From positions 1-64,000 of the forward strand of contig DATFPK010000063.1 in NCBI GenBank assembly GCA_035264885.1: a DNA stretch of 64,000 nt, read 5' to 3'. Both the position numbers and the translations under genes were made by a program. The DNA comes from DATFPK01 sp035264885 (GTDB lineage Bacteria > Actinomycetota > Thermoleophilia > Solirubrobacterales > 70-9). The number at the start of each line of letters is the position of its first letter. Within the stretch, counting starts at the first letter, position 1. A model generated the notes under the pieces. It did no database searches. It worked only from the letters and a program-made list of their open reading frames with translations, and had not been told where the DNA came from. Below are positions 25,419-33,804 of the stretch, piece after piece.

Positions 25419-25433
25419 CTACAACGGTTGTAG
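25419..25433. promoter_or_regulatory. BlaI/MecI-like palindromic operator candidate
   Basis: CTACAAC-G-GTTGTAG is a perfect 7-bp inverted repeat around one base, with a further TAC just outside on the left. TACA/TGTA half-sites are typical of BlaI/CopY-type repressors. It lies upstream of the M23 peptidase gene and downstream of the 82-residue protein gene. Confidence 0.45.
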
Positions 25434-25491
25434 CGGATGTCCTCCGTCCTGTGAGCGGCGCCATACAGGCGCGCAACCGGCGCTGCAGCCG

Positions 25492-25740
25492 CTAGCCGAG
25501 GCGCTCGAGGTCGTAGCGCCGCTGTTCCTTGCGCGCCTCGAGCCGGCCCTGGACCAGCGACAGGACGGTCACGAGGATCGGGAAGAAGAGGATCACGCCG
25601 AAGCAGAACAGCGTGATCTCGAGGTCGTCCACCCGGCCCATGAGGCCGATGCCGTCGGCGGCCACGGCGCCCGGCGCGGTGGCCATGAGCACCAGGGCGG
25701 CGCTCAGCAGAGCCAGGCGGAAGATGGAGCGGCGGCTCAC
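25492..25740 (-). CDS. Small membrane protein of unknown function (82 aa)
   Basis: The 82-residue product has an N-terminal export signal or helix (SIFRLALLSAALVLMATAPGAVAA), a short external segment, a membrane helix (ITLFCFGVILFFPILVTVLSLV) and a charged cytoplasmic tail ending in KEQRRYDLERLG. GTG 25740 starts right at the signal; an upstream start at 25788 would overlap the Pho-box region. No family is recognised. It is divergent from the response-regulator gene. Confidence 0.6.
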   Translation of the reverse strand: MSRRSIFRLALLSAALVLMATAPGAVAADGIGLMGRVDDLEITLFCFGVILFFPILVTVLSLVQGRLEARKEQRRYDLERLG

Positions 25741-25777
25741 GGCAGGGAATCTACCGCAGGCGAGAGCCCCGCCCGCA

Positions 25778-25797
25778 CCTGTGAACAACCTGTGAAG
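25778..25797. promoter_or_regulatory. Pho box upstream of the response-regulator gene
   Basis: CCTGTGAACAACCTGTGAAG contains two copies of CCTGTGAA with an 11-bp period. On the other strand this reads TTCACAGG twice, the PhoB/PhoP-type direct repeat. A TACACT -10 candidate follows at 25835. Confidence 0.6.
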
Positions 25798-25814
25798 ACC
25801 GCCGGCGGGCAGCG

Positions 25815-26624
25815 GTGCCGGCTGCCGCTGTCCCTACACTCGCCATTGTCAAGCTCGCGGTGATCGACAACGACAGCGGCTTTCTCACCGTCCTCCGCAA
25901 GCGCGCCGAGGCGTACGGGTGGGAGGTCCATGAGCTGGAGGCGGAGTCCCGGCCGGACGATCTCGTGGCGATGAAGCTCGGCGCTCTGATCGTCGATCCG
26001 GCGGCCGCCGGGTCCGCCGAGTCGCCGTACCACGAGCGGATCTGCGCAGCCGTGCCCGACCTCACCGTGATCGTCTGCGCCAGGAAGTCGAGCGTCGCCG
26101 AGCGAGTCCGGGCCCTGCGGCTGGGGGCCGACGATTGGGTGACCAAGCCATGCCACCCGGAGGAAGTGCTGGCCCGCGTCGAGGCGATCACCCGCCGCCG
26201 CCGCGTCCGCGCCGCCGCCACGCCGGCGGTGTTCGGCGAGCTCGAGATCCGTTCCGATCAGTTCCAGGCCTTCGCCGGCGGCCGCAGTCTCGAGCTGACC
26301 CGGAGGGAGTTCGAGCTGCTTCAGGTGTTGGCCGACGCGCCGGGCAGAACGATCGAGCGAGAGGTCATCTACGAGCGGGTCTGGGGCTACGCCATGGCGC
26401 ACGGGGATCGCTCGGTGGACGTCTTCGTGCGCAAGCTCCGCCGCAAGCTCGAGTCCCGCTCCCCTCAGTGGACCTACATCCACACCCACTTCGGCGTCGG
26501 CTATCGGTTCGACCCCGCTTCCGACCTCCCGGTCGAGCAAAAAACCGCCGCCGGCCCGCCGCCGAACGATGCGGGGGCGACCGCGCGTTCACAGCAGTTT
26601 CACATCGGCGCAACGGCCCAGTAA
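25815..26624 (+). CDS. PhoB-like response regulator with winged-helix output domain (orphan)
   Basis: The 269-residue protein has a receiver domain with acidic pocket VIDND, a putative phospho-acceptor Asp in GALIVDP and the conserved Lys in DDWVTKPC. The usual Thr/Ser after beta-4 is replaced by Cys (VIVCARKSS). The OmpR/PhoB winged helix follows (LTRREFELLQVLADAPG, then DRSVDVFVRKLRRKLE, then VGYRFD). No histidine kinase gene is adjacent. It precedes pstS by 75 bp and has its own Pho box, so it probably controls the phosphate regulon. The start is uncertain: GTG 25815 is used, but an in-frame ATT at 25845, just after a TACACT -10, would begin directly at the first beta strand. Confidence 0.85.
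   Translation: MPAAAVPTLAIVKLAVIDNDSGFLTVLRKRAEAYGWEVHELEAESRPDDLVAMKLGALIVDPAAAGSAESPYHERICAAVPDLTVIVCARKSSVAERVRALRLGADDWVTKPCHPEEVLARVEAITRRRRVRAAATPAVFGELEIRSDQFQAFAGGRSLELTRREFELLQVLADAPGRTIEREVIYERVWGYAMAHGDRSVDVFVRKLRRKLESRSPQWTYIHTHFGVGYRFDPASDLPVEQKTAAGPPPNDAGATARSQQFHIGATAQ
26587..26608. promoter_or_regulatory. Pho box upstream of pstS
   Basis: GTTCACAGCAG is followed directly by TTTCACATCGG, an 11-bp direct repeat with TTCACA cores. It lies inside the last codons of the response-regulator gene, about 92 bp before the pstS start, so the pst promoter overlaps the regulator's 3' end. Confidence 0.6.
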
Positions 26625-26699
26625 CAACCTCCCGCCTCGCCGCTGAGACGCTCGTCGGGCAGCCATCCGGGCTGCCATGGACGGACAGAAGGAGACTTC

Positions 26700-27677
26700 G
26701 TGAATCTCAGTTCGAAGCGTTGGGCAGTGCTCGTGGCGGCGCTCGCGCTGGCGCTCGGTGGGACCGCATGCGGTGACGATGACGACAGCGGGTCCGGCGG
26801 CTCGAGCTCGGGCGGCGGCGGCAGCAGCAGCCTCTCGGGATCGATCCGGATCGACGGCTCGAGCACCGTGGGCCCGCTGACCGAGGCGGTGGCCGAGCAA
26901 TTCAACGAGGAGAACCCCGACGTTCAGATCTCGGTCGGCCAGGCCGGGACCGGCGGCGGGTTCGAAAAATTCTGCGCCGGTGAGACCGACATCAACGACG
27001 CGTCACGAACGATCGAGTCCGACGAGCTCGCGGCCTGCAAGACGGGCGGCGTCAAGCAGGATGAGGTGACGGTCGCCAACGACGCTCTGACCGTCGTGCT
27101 CAACCCCAACAACCCGGTCACCTGCCTGACCCTCGACCAGCTCGGGCAGATCTGGGGGGCGGACGCCGTCTCGAGCTGGAGCGACGTGAAGGACCTCGAC
27201 GCGGACTTCGGCGCCGACATCGCGCGCTTCGGGCCGGGCACCGACTCCGGGACCTTCGACTACTTCACGGAGGCGGTCAACGGCGAGGAGGGCGTGCAGA
27301 CCAAGGACTACAACAACGTCGGCGAGGACGACAACCAGACCGTCGTCGGCGTCGAGGGGTCCGAGGGCGGCATCGGCTACTTCGGCTACTCCTACTACAA
27401 GGAGAACGCCGAGGGACTGAAGGCGGCCGAGATCGAGAACGAGAAGGGCAAGTGCGTCGCGCCATCGGAGGAGAGCGTGCAGGCGGGCGAGTACACCCCG
27501 CTGGGCCGCGAGCTCTTCATCTACCCGTCCGAGAAGGCGATGCAGAAGCCCGAGGTGAAGGCATTCGTCGACTACTACCTGGCGAACGTGAACGGGATCG
27601 CGTCGGAGGTCGGGTTCATCCCGCTCACCGACCAGCAGCTCTCGCAGTCCAAGTCCGCGGTCAAGAAGATCGGCTGA
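26700..27677 (+). CDS. pstS: Phosphate ABC transporter substrate-binding lipoprotein PstS
   Basis: The 325-residue lipoprotein has the lipobox in LGGTACGDD, then a Ser/Gly linker, and a phosphate-binding domain. Phosphate-contact segments are IRIDGSSTVGPL, GQAGTGGGFEKFCAGETDIND and GPGTDSGTFDYF. It captures phosphate outside the cell and passes it to PstCA. GTG 26700 is preceded by GAAGGAGACTTC, a clear ribosome binding site. It is the first gene of pstSCAB-phoU and is preceded by a Pho box. Confidence 0.96.
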   Translation: MNLSSKRWAVLVAALALALGGTACGDDDDSGSGGSSSGGGGSSSLSGSIRIDGSSTVGPLTEAVAEQFNEENPDVQISVGQAGTGGGFEKFCAGETDINDASRTIESDELAACKTGGVKQDEVTVANDALTVVLNPNNPVTCLTLDQLGQIWGADAVSSWSDVKDLDADFGADIARFGPGTDSGTFDYFTEAVNGEEGVQTKDYNNVGEDDNQTVVGVEGSEGGIGYFGYSYYKENAEGLKAAEIENEKGKCVAPSEESVQAGEYTPLGRELFIYPSEKAMQKPEVKAFVDYYLANVNGIASEVGFIPLTDQQLSQSKSAVKKIG

Positions 27678-27692
27678 CGGACGGCCGCAGGC

Positions 27693-28649
27693 ATGGAAGC
27701 GGGTCAGATCGGAGTCTCCGGACCGGCGCTGAAGCGCCGGCTGGAGGCTTCGAGCCCGCGATACGGCGAGAGGGTCATCTACGCCCTGCTCGCCTCATGT
27801 GCGGTCATCTCGGTCGCGACTACGGTCGCGATTCTGGTTTCGCTCCTCGAGCCCGCACTCGAGTTCTTCGGCGAGGTCTCGCTCGGCGACTTCCTGTTCG
27901 GAACCGACTGGGGCCCGACCTTCGAGCCTGCGAGCTTCGGCGTGCTCCCGATCGTCGTCGGGACGCTCAGCGTCACCTTCTGGGGACTCCTGTTCGCGAT
28001 TCCGGTCGGCCTCGGGTCGGCGGTCTACCTCAGCGAGTATGCGAGCCGGCGAACCCGGCGGATCGTCAAGCCGGTCCTCGAGCTCCTCGCCGGCATCCCC
28101 ACGGTCGCCCTGGGGTTCTTCGCGCTGACGTTCATAACCCCGACCCTGCAGGACGTCTGGCCGGGCCACCTGTTCGGCGGGCCGCCGCTGATCTTCAGCG
28201 CCCTCGCCGCCGGTCTCGCGATCGGCTTGATGGTCGTGCCGATCATCGCCTCGATCTCCGAGGACGCGATGACCGCCGTGCCGAACGGGCTGCGCGAGGG
28301 CGCCTACGCGCTCGGAGCGTCGAAGTCGCGCGTGGCGACCAGGGTCGTCTTCCCGGCCGCCTTGTCGGGGATCGTGGCGTCGATCATCCTCGCCGTCTCG
28401 CGGGCGATCGGCGAGACGATGATCGTCCTGCTGGCCGCAGGAAACACGCCGAACCTGACGTTCTCGCCGGCCGAGTCGATTCAGGCGATGACGGCCTTCA
28501 TCGGTACCACGGCGACGGGCGACATCGCGACCGGGACGATCACCTACAAGACGGTCTTTGCGGTCGCGCTGCTGCTGTTCGTCATGACCTTCGTCATGAA
28601 CCTGCTGAGCATTCGGCTCGTCCGTCGTTACCGCGAGGTGTACGAGTGA
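27693..28649 (+). CDS. pstC: Phosphate ABC transporter permease PstC
   Basis: The 318-residue membrane protein has six predicted helices. The conserved stretches are GIPTVALGFFALTF, the EAA loop (LREGAYALGASKSRVATRVVFPAALSGI) and SRAIGETMIVLLAAGN. It forms the phosphate channel with PstA. The start is 16 bp after pstS, and the stop overlaps the pstA GTG. Confidence 0.95.
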   Translation: MEAGQIGVSGPALKRRLEASSPRYGERVIYALLASCAVISVATTVAILVSLLEPALEFFGEVSLGDFLFGTDWGPTFEPASFGVLPIVVGTLSVTFWGLLFAIPVGLGSAVYLSEYASRRTRRIVKPVLELLAGIPTVALGFFALTFITPTLQDVWPGHLFGGPPLIFSALAAGLAIGLMVVPIIASISEDAMTAVPNGLREGAYALGASKSRVATRVVFPAALSGIVASIILAVSRAIGETMIVLLAAGNTPNLTFSPAESIQAMTAFIGTTATGDIATGTITYKTVFAVALLLFVMTFVMNLLSIRLVRRYREVYE

Positions 28650-29581
28650 GCGGCGGCGGCCCGCCGAACCCGCGGGCGAGGCTCGCGGTCTCGGGCGCGA
28701 GGGCGATGACCGCGGAGCGGCTCGACAGCCGGCCGCGCGGCGACGTCGTCAAGGGCACGGTCTTCGCGACGCTGCTCTTCCTGGCGATCTCGCTGGCGCT
28801 GGTCGGTCTCGCGATCCTGCTCGGGGACGCGATCCTCGACGGCAGGGGCCGGCTCGACTCCGGGCTGATCACGGAAGGCAGCTCGAGTGACCCCGAGAAG
28901 GCCGGGCTGCGCTCGGCGATCATCGGCACGCTCTGGATCATCGGGTTCGTGATCCTCTTGATCGCGCCGATCGGAATCGGGGCGGCCCTCTTCCTCGAGG
29001 AGTACGCGAACAAGGACAGTCGCCTGGCGCGCCTCGTCGAGGTCAACATCCAGAACCTCGCCGCGGTCCCGTCGATCATCTACGGGCTGCTCGGCCTCGC
29101 CTTCATCGCCCGCGGCCCGCTGAGTCTGGGGTTCGTGGTCCTGACCGCCTCGATGACGCTCGCCCTCCTCGTCCTGCCGATCGTGATCATCGCCGCGCGC
29201 GAGGCGATCCGCGCGGTGCCCCCGTCGATCCGCGCGGGCTCCCTGGCGCTTGGGGCGACCCGCTGGCAGACCATTCGCCACCAGGTCCTGCCGGCGGCGA
29301 TCCCGGGGATCGCGACAGGGGTGATCCTCGCGGTCTCACGGGCGATCGGCGAGACGGCGCCGCTGATCCCGCTCGGCGCCGCCACATTCGTGACCTTCGA
29401 CCCGAGCGGCCCGATGAGCGGGTTCACCGCGATGCCGCTTCAGATCTTCAACTGGGCAAAGCAGCCATCCGACGACTTCCGGGTCCTGGCGGCGGCGGGC
29501 ATCGTGACGCTGATCCTCCTGCTCGTCCTGCTCAACTCGTTCGCGATCTGGCTGAGAAATCGATACGAGCAGAGGTGGTAG
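28646..29581 (+). CDS. pstA: Phosphate ABC transporter permease PstA
   Basis: The 311-residue permease partner of PstC has an N-terminal basic cytoplasmic stretch of about 35 residues and then six helices. Conserved parts are NLAAVPSIIYGLLGLAF, the EAA loop (IRAGSLALGATRWQTIRHQVLPAAIPGI) and SRAIGETAPLIPLGA. GTG 28646 overlaps the pstC stop (GTGA). The stop is directly followed by the pstB GTG with no gap. Confidence 0.95.
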   Translation: MSGGGPPNPRARLAVSGARAMTAERLDSRPRGDVVKGTVFATLLFLAISLALVGLAILLGDAILDGRGRLDSGLITEGSSSDPEKAGLRSAIIGTLWIIGFVILLIAPIGIGAALFLEEYANKDSRLARLVEVNIQNLAAVPSIIYGLLGLAFIARGPLSLGFVVLTASMTLALLVLPIVIIAAREAIRAVPPSIRAGSLALGATRWQTIRHQVLPAAIPGIATGVILAVSRAIGETAPLIPLGAATFVTFDPSGPMSGFTAMPLQIFNWAKQPSDDFRVLAAAGIVTLILLLVLLNSFAIWLRNRYEQRW

Positions 29582-30457
29582 GTGACTAGGGTGAAGGAGA
29601 AGGTGACCGGGCAAGAGGAGAGAGGCCTGGCGCGGCCGATCGAGATCGGCGGCGACGGGCACGCGCCGAGCGCGCACCACAAGGGGAAGGTCTTCGAGAC
29701 TCGGGACCTGTCGGTGGCCTACGGCGGCAAGCCCGCCGTCAAGGACATCACGTTCGACGTCTTCAAGAACAACATCACCGCGCTGATCGGCCCGTCGGGC
29801 TGCGGCAAGAGCACGCTGATCCGCTGTTTCAACCGGATGAACGACCTGATCCCTTCGGCAGAGGTCAGCGGGCAGATCCTCTACCGCGGGGAGGACCTCT
29901 ACGGTCCCGATGTCGACCCGGTACAGGCCCGGAAGCTGATCGGCATGGTCTTCCAGAAGCCGAACCCGTTTCCGAAGTCGATCTACGAGAACGTGGCCTT
30001 CGGCCCGAAGCTGCTCAGGCTCGACGACATCGACGACCGGGTCCGATACGCCCTCCAGCGGGCGGCGCTCTGGGATGAGGTGGACAACCGGCTCGCCAGC
30101 AACGCGTTCGGCATGTCGGGCGGCCAACAGCAGCGCCTCTGCATCGCGCGGTGCATCGCGGTCGACCCCGACGTGATCCTCATGGACGAGCCTTGCTCGG
30201 CCCTCGACCCGATCTCGACCGGGCGGATCGAGGACCTCATGCTCGACCTCAAGGAGGAGTACTCGATCGTGATCGTCACCCACAACATGCAGCAGGCGGC
30301 GCGGGTCTCCGACATGACCGCCTTCCTGATCGTCGAGCTCGACGCCGACGAGGACAATCGGTGGGGACGGATCGTCGAATACGACGACACCGAGACGATC
30401 TTCACCACCCCCACCGACAAGCGGACCGAAGACTACGTCTCGGGCAAGGTCGGCTGA
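29582..30457 (+). CDS. pstB: Phosphate ABC transporter ATP-binding protein PstB
   Basis: The 291-residue ATPase of the Pst importer has Walker [10 protein letters not shown], the PstB-specific [11 protein letters not shown]-loop [16 protein letters not shown], signature MSGGQQQR, Walker [14 protein letters not shown] and the H-loop [13 protein letters not shown]. About 35 extra residues precede the usual start, rich in Glu/Lys/Gly; a later start is possible but no better codon with a ribosome binding site is seen. The stop is followed at once by phoU. Confidence 0.95.
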   Translation: MTRVKEKVTGQEERGLARPIEIGGDGHAPSAHHKGKVFETRDLSVAYGGKPAVKDITFDVFKNNITALIGPSGCGKSTLIRCFNRMNDLIPSAEVSGQILYRGEDLYGPDVDPVQARKLIGMVFQKPNPFPKSIYENVAFGPKLLRLDDIDDRVRYALQRAALWDEVDNRLASNAFGMSGGQQQRLCIARCIAVDPDVILMDEPCSALDPISTGRIEDLMLDLKEEYSIVIVTHNMQQAARVSDMTAFLIVELDADEDNRWGRIVEYDDTETIFTTPTDKRTEDYVSGKVG

Positions 30458-31153
30458 GTGGTCGAGCACGCGCGCGTGCACTACCAGGAGGAACTCGCCG
30501 GACTCGAGGCGCGCGGCCTCGAGGGCCTCGACATGGTCGAGGCGGCGCTGGCAAAGACGCTCGAGGCGGTCGAGCACCAGGATGTCGAGCTGGCGCAGAT
30601 CGTGATCAACGACGACGACCGGATCGACGGGCGCTATCTCGAAGTCCACCAGAGCCTGATCACGCTGCTGGCGACCCAGTCGCCTGTGGCCACCGACCTG
30701 CGGTTGATCTCGGCGCTGCTGCACGTAATGAAGAACGTCGAGCGCATGGGCGACCAGTGCGTGAACGTCTGCAAGCTGATCCCGCTGGCGGGCAACGAGC
30801 CGCCGGCCGACGAAGAGATGCTCGACCGGATCCTGCGGATGGGGCGCCAGGTCGCGACGCTGACGAGCCAGGCTAAGCGCGCCTTCGAGCAGCGCGACGA
30901 CGCTCTCGCCCGCGACCTGGTTCGCCAGGACGACGTGGTGGACGAGCTCAACCGCGAATGCTTCCAGCGCGCGCTCGAGATCGGCGACGACGCGGACCGC
31001 CGTGAGTGGGCGATGACGATGATGCTCGCCGCCCGGGCACTCGAGCGCACCGGCGACAACGCCGTCGACGTCGGCGAGCAGGTCGCATTCGTCGTCACCG
31101 GTCTCTTCCGGGAGTTCGAGGACGCCTCGCACCCGGGCGCGGTCGGCGCCTGA
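30458..31153 (+). CDS. phoU: Phosphate signalling protein PhoU
   Basis: The 231-residue all-helical protein has the two PhoU repeats, each with a metal-binding E/DxxxD motif (DDRIDGRYLEVHQSL; QDDVVDELNRECFQ). PhoU links the Pst transporter to the phosphate sensor and limits uptake when phosphate is high. Its normal partner kinase PhoR is not encoded next to it. GTG 30458 immediately follows the pstB stop. Confidence 0.93.
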   Translation: MVEHARVHYQEELAGLEARGLEGLDMVEAALAKTLEAVEHQDVELAQIVINDDDRIDGRYLEVHQSLITLLATQSPVATDLRLISALLHVMKNVERMGDQCVNVCKLIPLAGNEPPADEEMLDRILRMGRQVATLTSQAKRAFEQRDDALARDLVRQDDVVDELNRECFQRALEIGDDADRREWAMTMMLAARALERTGDNAVDVGEQVAFVVTGLFREFEDASHPGAVGA

Positions 31154-31179
31154 ACGCCGCGCCGGCGCCCAGCGCCGCC

Positions 31180-31185
31180 TAACAT
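31180..31185 (+). promoter_or_regulatory. Leaderless-type -10 (TAACAT)
   Basis: TAACAT ends 7 nt before ATG 31193 and only 1 nt before GTG 31187, which favours the ATG as the start of the serine hydrolase. Confidence 0.45.
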
Positions 31186-31192
31186 CGTGTCG

Positions 31193-32761
31193 ATGGGGAT
31201 GCGAGTGAAGCGAGGGGCGCTCGTGACCGCCGCCGCCGTCGCGACCGTGATGGCCATCACCCCGGCTGCGTCGGCGGCGAAGCACTGCCCGCCCCCGGTC
31301 GGCGGCGCCTGGCAGCGCGCGACTCCGTCCCAGGCCGGCATGGACGGGCAGAAGCTCCAGTGGGCGATCGACTACGGGAGCACCCAGTCGAGCTTCGCGA
31401 TCCGCGTCTACCGCCACGGCTGTCTCGTGGGCGAGGACCGCGGCGCCGCGGTCAACGAGCACCAGACCTTCCAGAGTTGGTCGATGGCGAAGTCTGCGGT
31501 CGCGCTGGGCTTCATGCGGGCGATGACCAAGCGCCTGATCAGCCCCGAGGACCCGCTCGGCTCACTGATCACCGAGGCCGACCGCAAGCACGGGAAGATC
31601 ACGATGCGGGACCTCCTGACGATGACCAGCGGCCTGCGCTGGAACGGATTCCGCGATTACAACATCTTCATGCCGGATCGGCTGCGCGAGGCGCTGACAG
31701 TCGCCGTGGAGAAGCGCCGCGGCAGCTACTTCGAGTACAGCCAGAGCGGTCCAGCGCTGCTCGCCGAGGCGATCGGCCGCGCGGTGGGAGAGGACTTCCA
31801 GGCGTTCACGCAGCGTCAGGTCTTCACGCCGCTCGGGATAGAGCCCGGCTCATGGAGCTGGGGGCGAGACTCGGCCGGCCACACCCAGGGCTTCTTCGAC
31901 CTTCACATGACCCCGGGCGACTACGGTCGGCTGGGTGAGCTGCTGCGGCGCGACGGGGTCTGGCGCGGCCGGCGGCTGATCTCCCATCGCGCGGTTCGCG
32001 CCTCGATCCGGCCCACCCGGACGAACGGCTGCTACGGCTGGTTGATCTGGCTAAACCGGGCAAAGCCGTGCGTCAGCCCGCGCGTCGGCGACCGGCCGGT
32101 CACCGACGCCCGCGAGTTCCCAGAGCTGCCCGCCCGGCTCTGGCACTTCTCCGGGCTGTTCGGGCAGCTGGTCGCGGTGTTCCCGCGCCAGGGGATCGTC
32201 GTCGTCAGGGTCGGTCACGAGCAGGACGCCGGCGGTGTAACCGGCGGCAGCGACTGGCAGAACGAGCTGTTCAAGCGGATCCTGGCCGCGGTCGAGGACC
32301 AGCGGATCGGACGTCCCCGCGACGCCCCCGAGGTCAAGAAGGTCTCGCGGGGGGATGTGGATCGCGGCTTTCAGACGGCGGTGTTCGAGCCCCAGGAGTA
32401 CGCCGGCGGATTCTTCACCCCGCCGCTGCCGCCGGCGGGCCCGGGCCGGGCGCGCGCCTTCGTCCTCGAGCAGGTGGTCCGGCGGGTCCGGGCCGGCGGC
32501 AGGGTGCCGTTCCTCGTCGCGTGCCCGCGGCTGGCGCCGCGGGCCTGCCGGGGGCCGGTGAGGCTGCGGGGCGGGAAGAAGCGGTTCCTGGCGCTCGACC
32601 CGGGCCAGGCGCAGAGACTGGTGGGCCAGATGGGCCGCGGGGGCCGACACCGGCTGCGGGACGCCCGGGCCTGGCGGACGAAGGTCTATGCTCGAAACCT
32701 CGCCGCACCGATCGGCGCGCGGTCGACGCTGCCGATGACCCTGCTCCCGCCGCGGCGGTAG
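31193..32761 (+). CDS. Secreted serine beta-lactamase-like hydrolase (class C beta-lactamase/PBP4-like)
   Basis: The 522-residue protein has a signal peptide (LVTAAAVATVMAITPAASAA). The beta-lactamase-fold domain has the nucleophile in SWSMAKSAVA (SxxK), the YxN-like YSQSGPALL with Gln after Ser, and a KTG-like region that is unclear (HFSGLFGQ). A C-terminal extension of about 170 residues is rich in Arg and Pro. Members act as esterases, D-aminopeptidases or beta-lactamases. It lies between phoU and ppx; whether it belongs to the phosphate response is unknown. ATG 31193 is chosen over GTG 31187 from the -10 spacing. Confidence 0.82.
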   Translation: MGMRVKRGALVTAAAVATVMAITPAASAAKHCPPPVGGAWQRATPSQAGMDGQKLQWAIDYGSTQSSFAIRVYRHGCLVGEDRGAAVNEHQTFQSWSMAKSAVALGFMRAMTKRLISPEDPLGSLITEADRKHGKITMRDLLTMTSGLRWNGFRDYNIFMPDRLREALTVAVEKRRGSYFEYSQSGPALLAEAIGRAVGEDFQAFTQRQVFTPLGIEPGSWSWGRDSAGHTQGFFDLHMTPGDYGRLGELLRRDGVWRGRRLISHRAVRASIRPTRTNGCYGWLIWLNRAKPCVSPRVGDRPVTDAREFPELPARLWHFSGLFGQLVAVFPRQGIVVVRVGHEQDAGGVTGGSDWQNELFKRILAAVEDQRIGRPRDAPEVKKVSRGDVDRGFQTAVFEPQEYAGGFFTPPLPPAGPGRARAFVLEQVVRRVRAGGRVPFLVACPRLAPRACRGPVRLRGGKKRFLALDPGQAQRLVGQMGRGGRHRLRDARAWRTKVYARNLAAPIGARSTLPMTLLPPRR

Positions 32762-32799
32762 CCGCCACCCCGTCTGCGACGATAGGGCGGATCCTCCGC

Positions 32800-33705
32800 G
32801 TGCTCTGCGCCGCCATCGACATCGGCTCGAACACGACCCGCCTGCTCGTGGCCGAGCCCGACGACGGCCGGCTGAACAAGGTGATGGAGCAGCGCGCCTA
32901 CACCCGGATCGGCAAGGCGGCGACCAAGGAGGGGATCGAGCAGGCGAAGATCCACGAGGTCGGCGAGGTCGTGGCGACCCAGGTCAAGCTGGCCGAGGAG
33001 ATGGGCGCCGACACGACCCGGATCGTCGCTACCGCGGCGATCCGCGAGGCGCGCAACCGGGATGAGGTGGTCCACGCCATCTCCGAAGTTGCGGGAGTGC
33101 CGGTCGACGTCCTGTCCGAGGACGAGGAGGGCCGGCTGTCCTTCGTCGGCGCGACCAAGACCCTGGGCCACCCGGTCGAGGGAAAGGTGGGGGTCGTCGA
33201 CGTCGGGGGAGGCTCCAGCGAGGTGATCCTCGGGACGGTTTCCGGCGGTGTCGAGGAGGTCCGGTCGTTTCCCGTCGGCTCGGGGATGCTCGCCGAGGAG
33301 CTGCTCATCAACGATCCGCCGGCGGCGGCCGAGATCCGCCGGGTCAGGGACCGGGTCGAGGAGATCTTCGAGGGGGTGGAGGTCGAATGCCCTGACCAGG
33401 CCGTTGCGGTGGGTGGCAGCGCCACGTCGCTGCGCAGGTTGGTCGGAGCGGTTCTCGAGTACGAGACGCTCGAGCGCGGGATCAGGGTGCTCTGCGGAGA
33501 CCCGGCAGCCGAAGTCGCCCGGAGGTTCGAGCTCGACCCGCGGCGGGTGCGCATCCTCCCGACCGGGATCCTCCTGCTCGAGAAGATCTCCGAGCTGCTC
33601 CGCCAGCCGCTTCAGATCGGCAAGGGCGGGCTGCGCGAGGGAGTCGTCCTCGACCTCCTGAACGGCCGATCGAACGGTTCGCCGCCCGAATCCGTCGCCG
33701 CCTGA
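32800..33705 (+). CDS. ppx: Exopolyphosphatase (Ppx/GppA family)
   Basis: The 301-residue protein has the phosphatase fold with AAIDIGSNTTRLLVAEP at the start, VATAAIREARN, VVDVGGGSSEVILG and AVGGSATSLRRLV. It releases phosphate from polyphosphate chains, or acts on pppGpp, and sits just upstream of ppk, pairing breakdown and synthesis. It is shorter than E. coli Ppx and lacks the HD-like C-terminus. GTG 32800 starts right at the first strand; the open frame further upstream is a shadow of the serine hydrolase gene. Confidence 0.9.
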   Translation: MLCAAIDIGSNTTRLLVAEPDDGRLNKVMEQRAYTRIGKAATKEGIEQAKIHEVGEVVATQVKLAEEMGADTTRIVATAAIREARNRDEVVHAISEVAGVPVDVLSEDEEGRLSFVGATKTLGHPVEGKVGVVDVGGGSSEVILGTVSGGVEEVRSFPVGSGMLAEELLINDPPAAAEIRRVRDRVEEIFEGVEVECPDQAVAVGGSATSLRRLVGAVLEYETLERGIRVLCGDPAAEVARRFELDPRRVRILPTGILLLEKISELLRQPLQIGKGGLREGVVLDLLNGRSNGSPPESVAA

Positions 33706-33718
33706 GCGCGCCGTTTCC

Positions 33719-33737
33719 TCACAACCGGTTCACAGGT
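33719..33737. promoter_or_regulatory. Pho box upstream of ppk
   Basis: TCACA occurs at 33719 and again at 33730 (TCACAACCGGTTCACAGG), an 11-bp period. A TACGAT -10 candidate follows at 33756-33761 and a GGAGGCTG ribosome binding site precedes GTG 33805. ppk is therefore probably transcribed from its own phosphate-controlled promoter. Confidence 0.6.
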
Positions 33738-33804
33738 CCGGTTCCTCCTCGCCGCTACGATGGTCCCGCCGCTCCCGGGGGAGGCGGCGACTGGAGGCTG
33801 AGCC

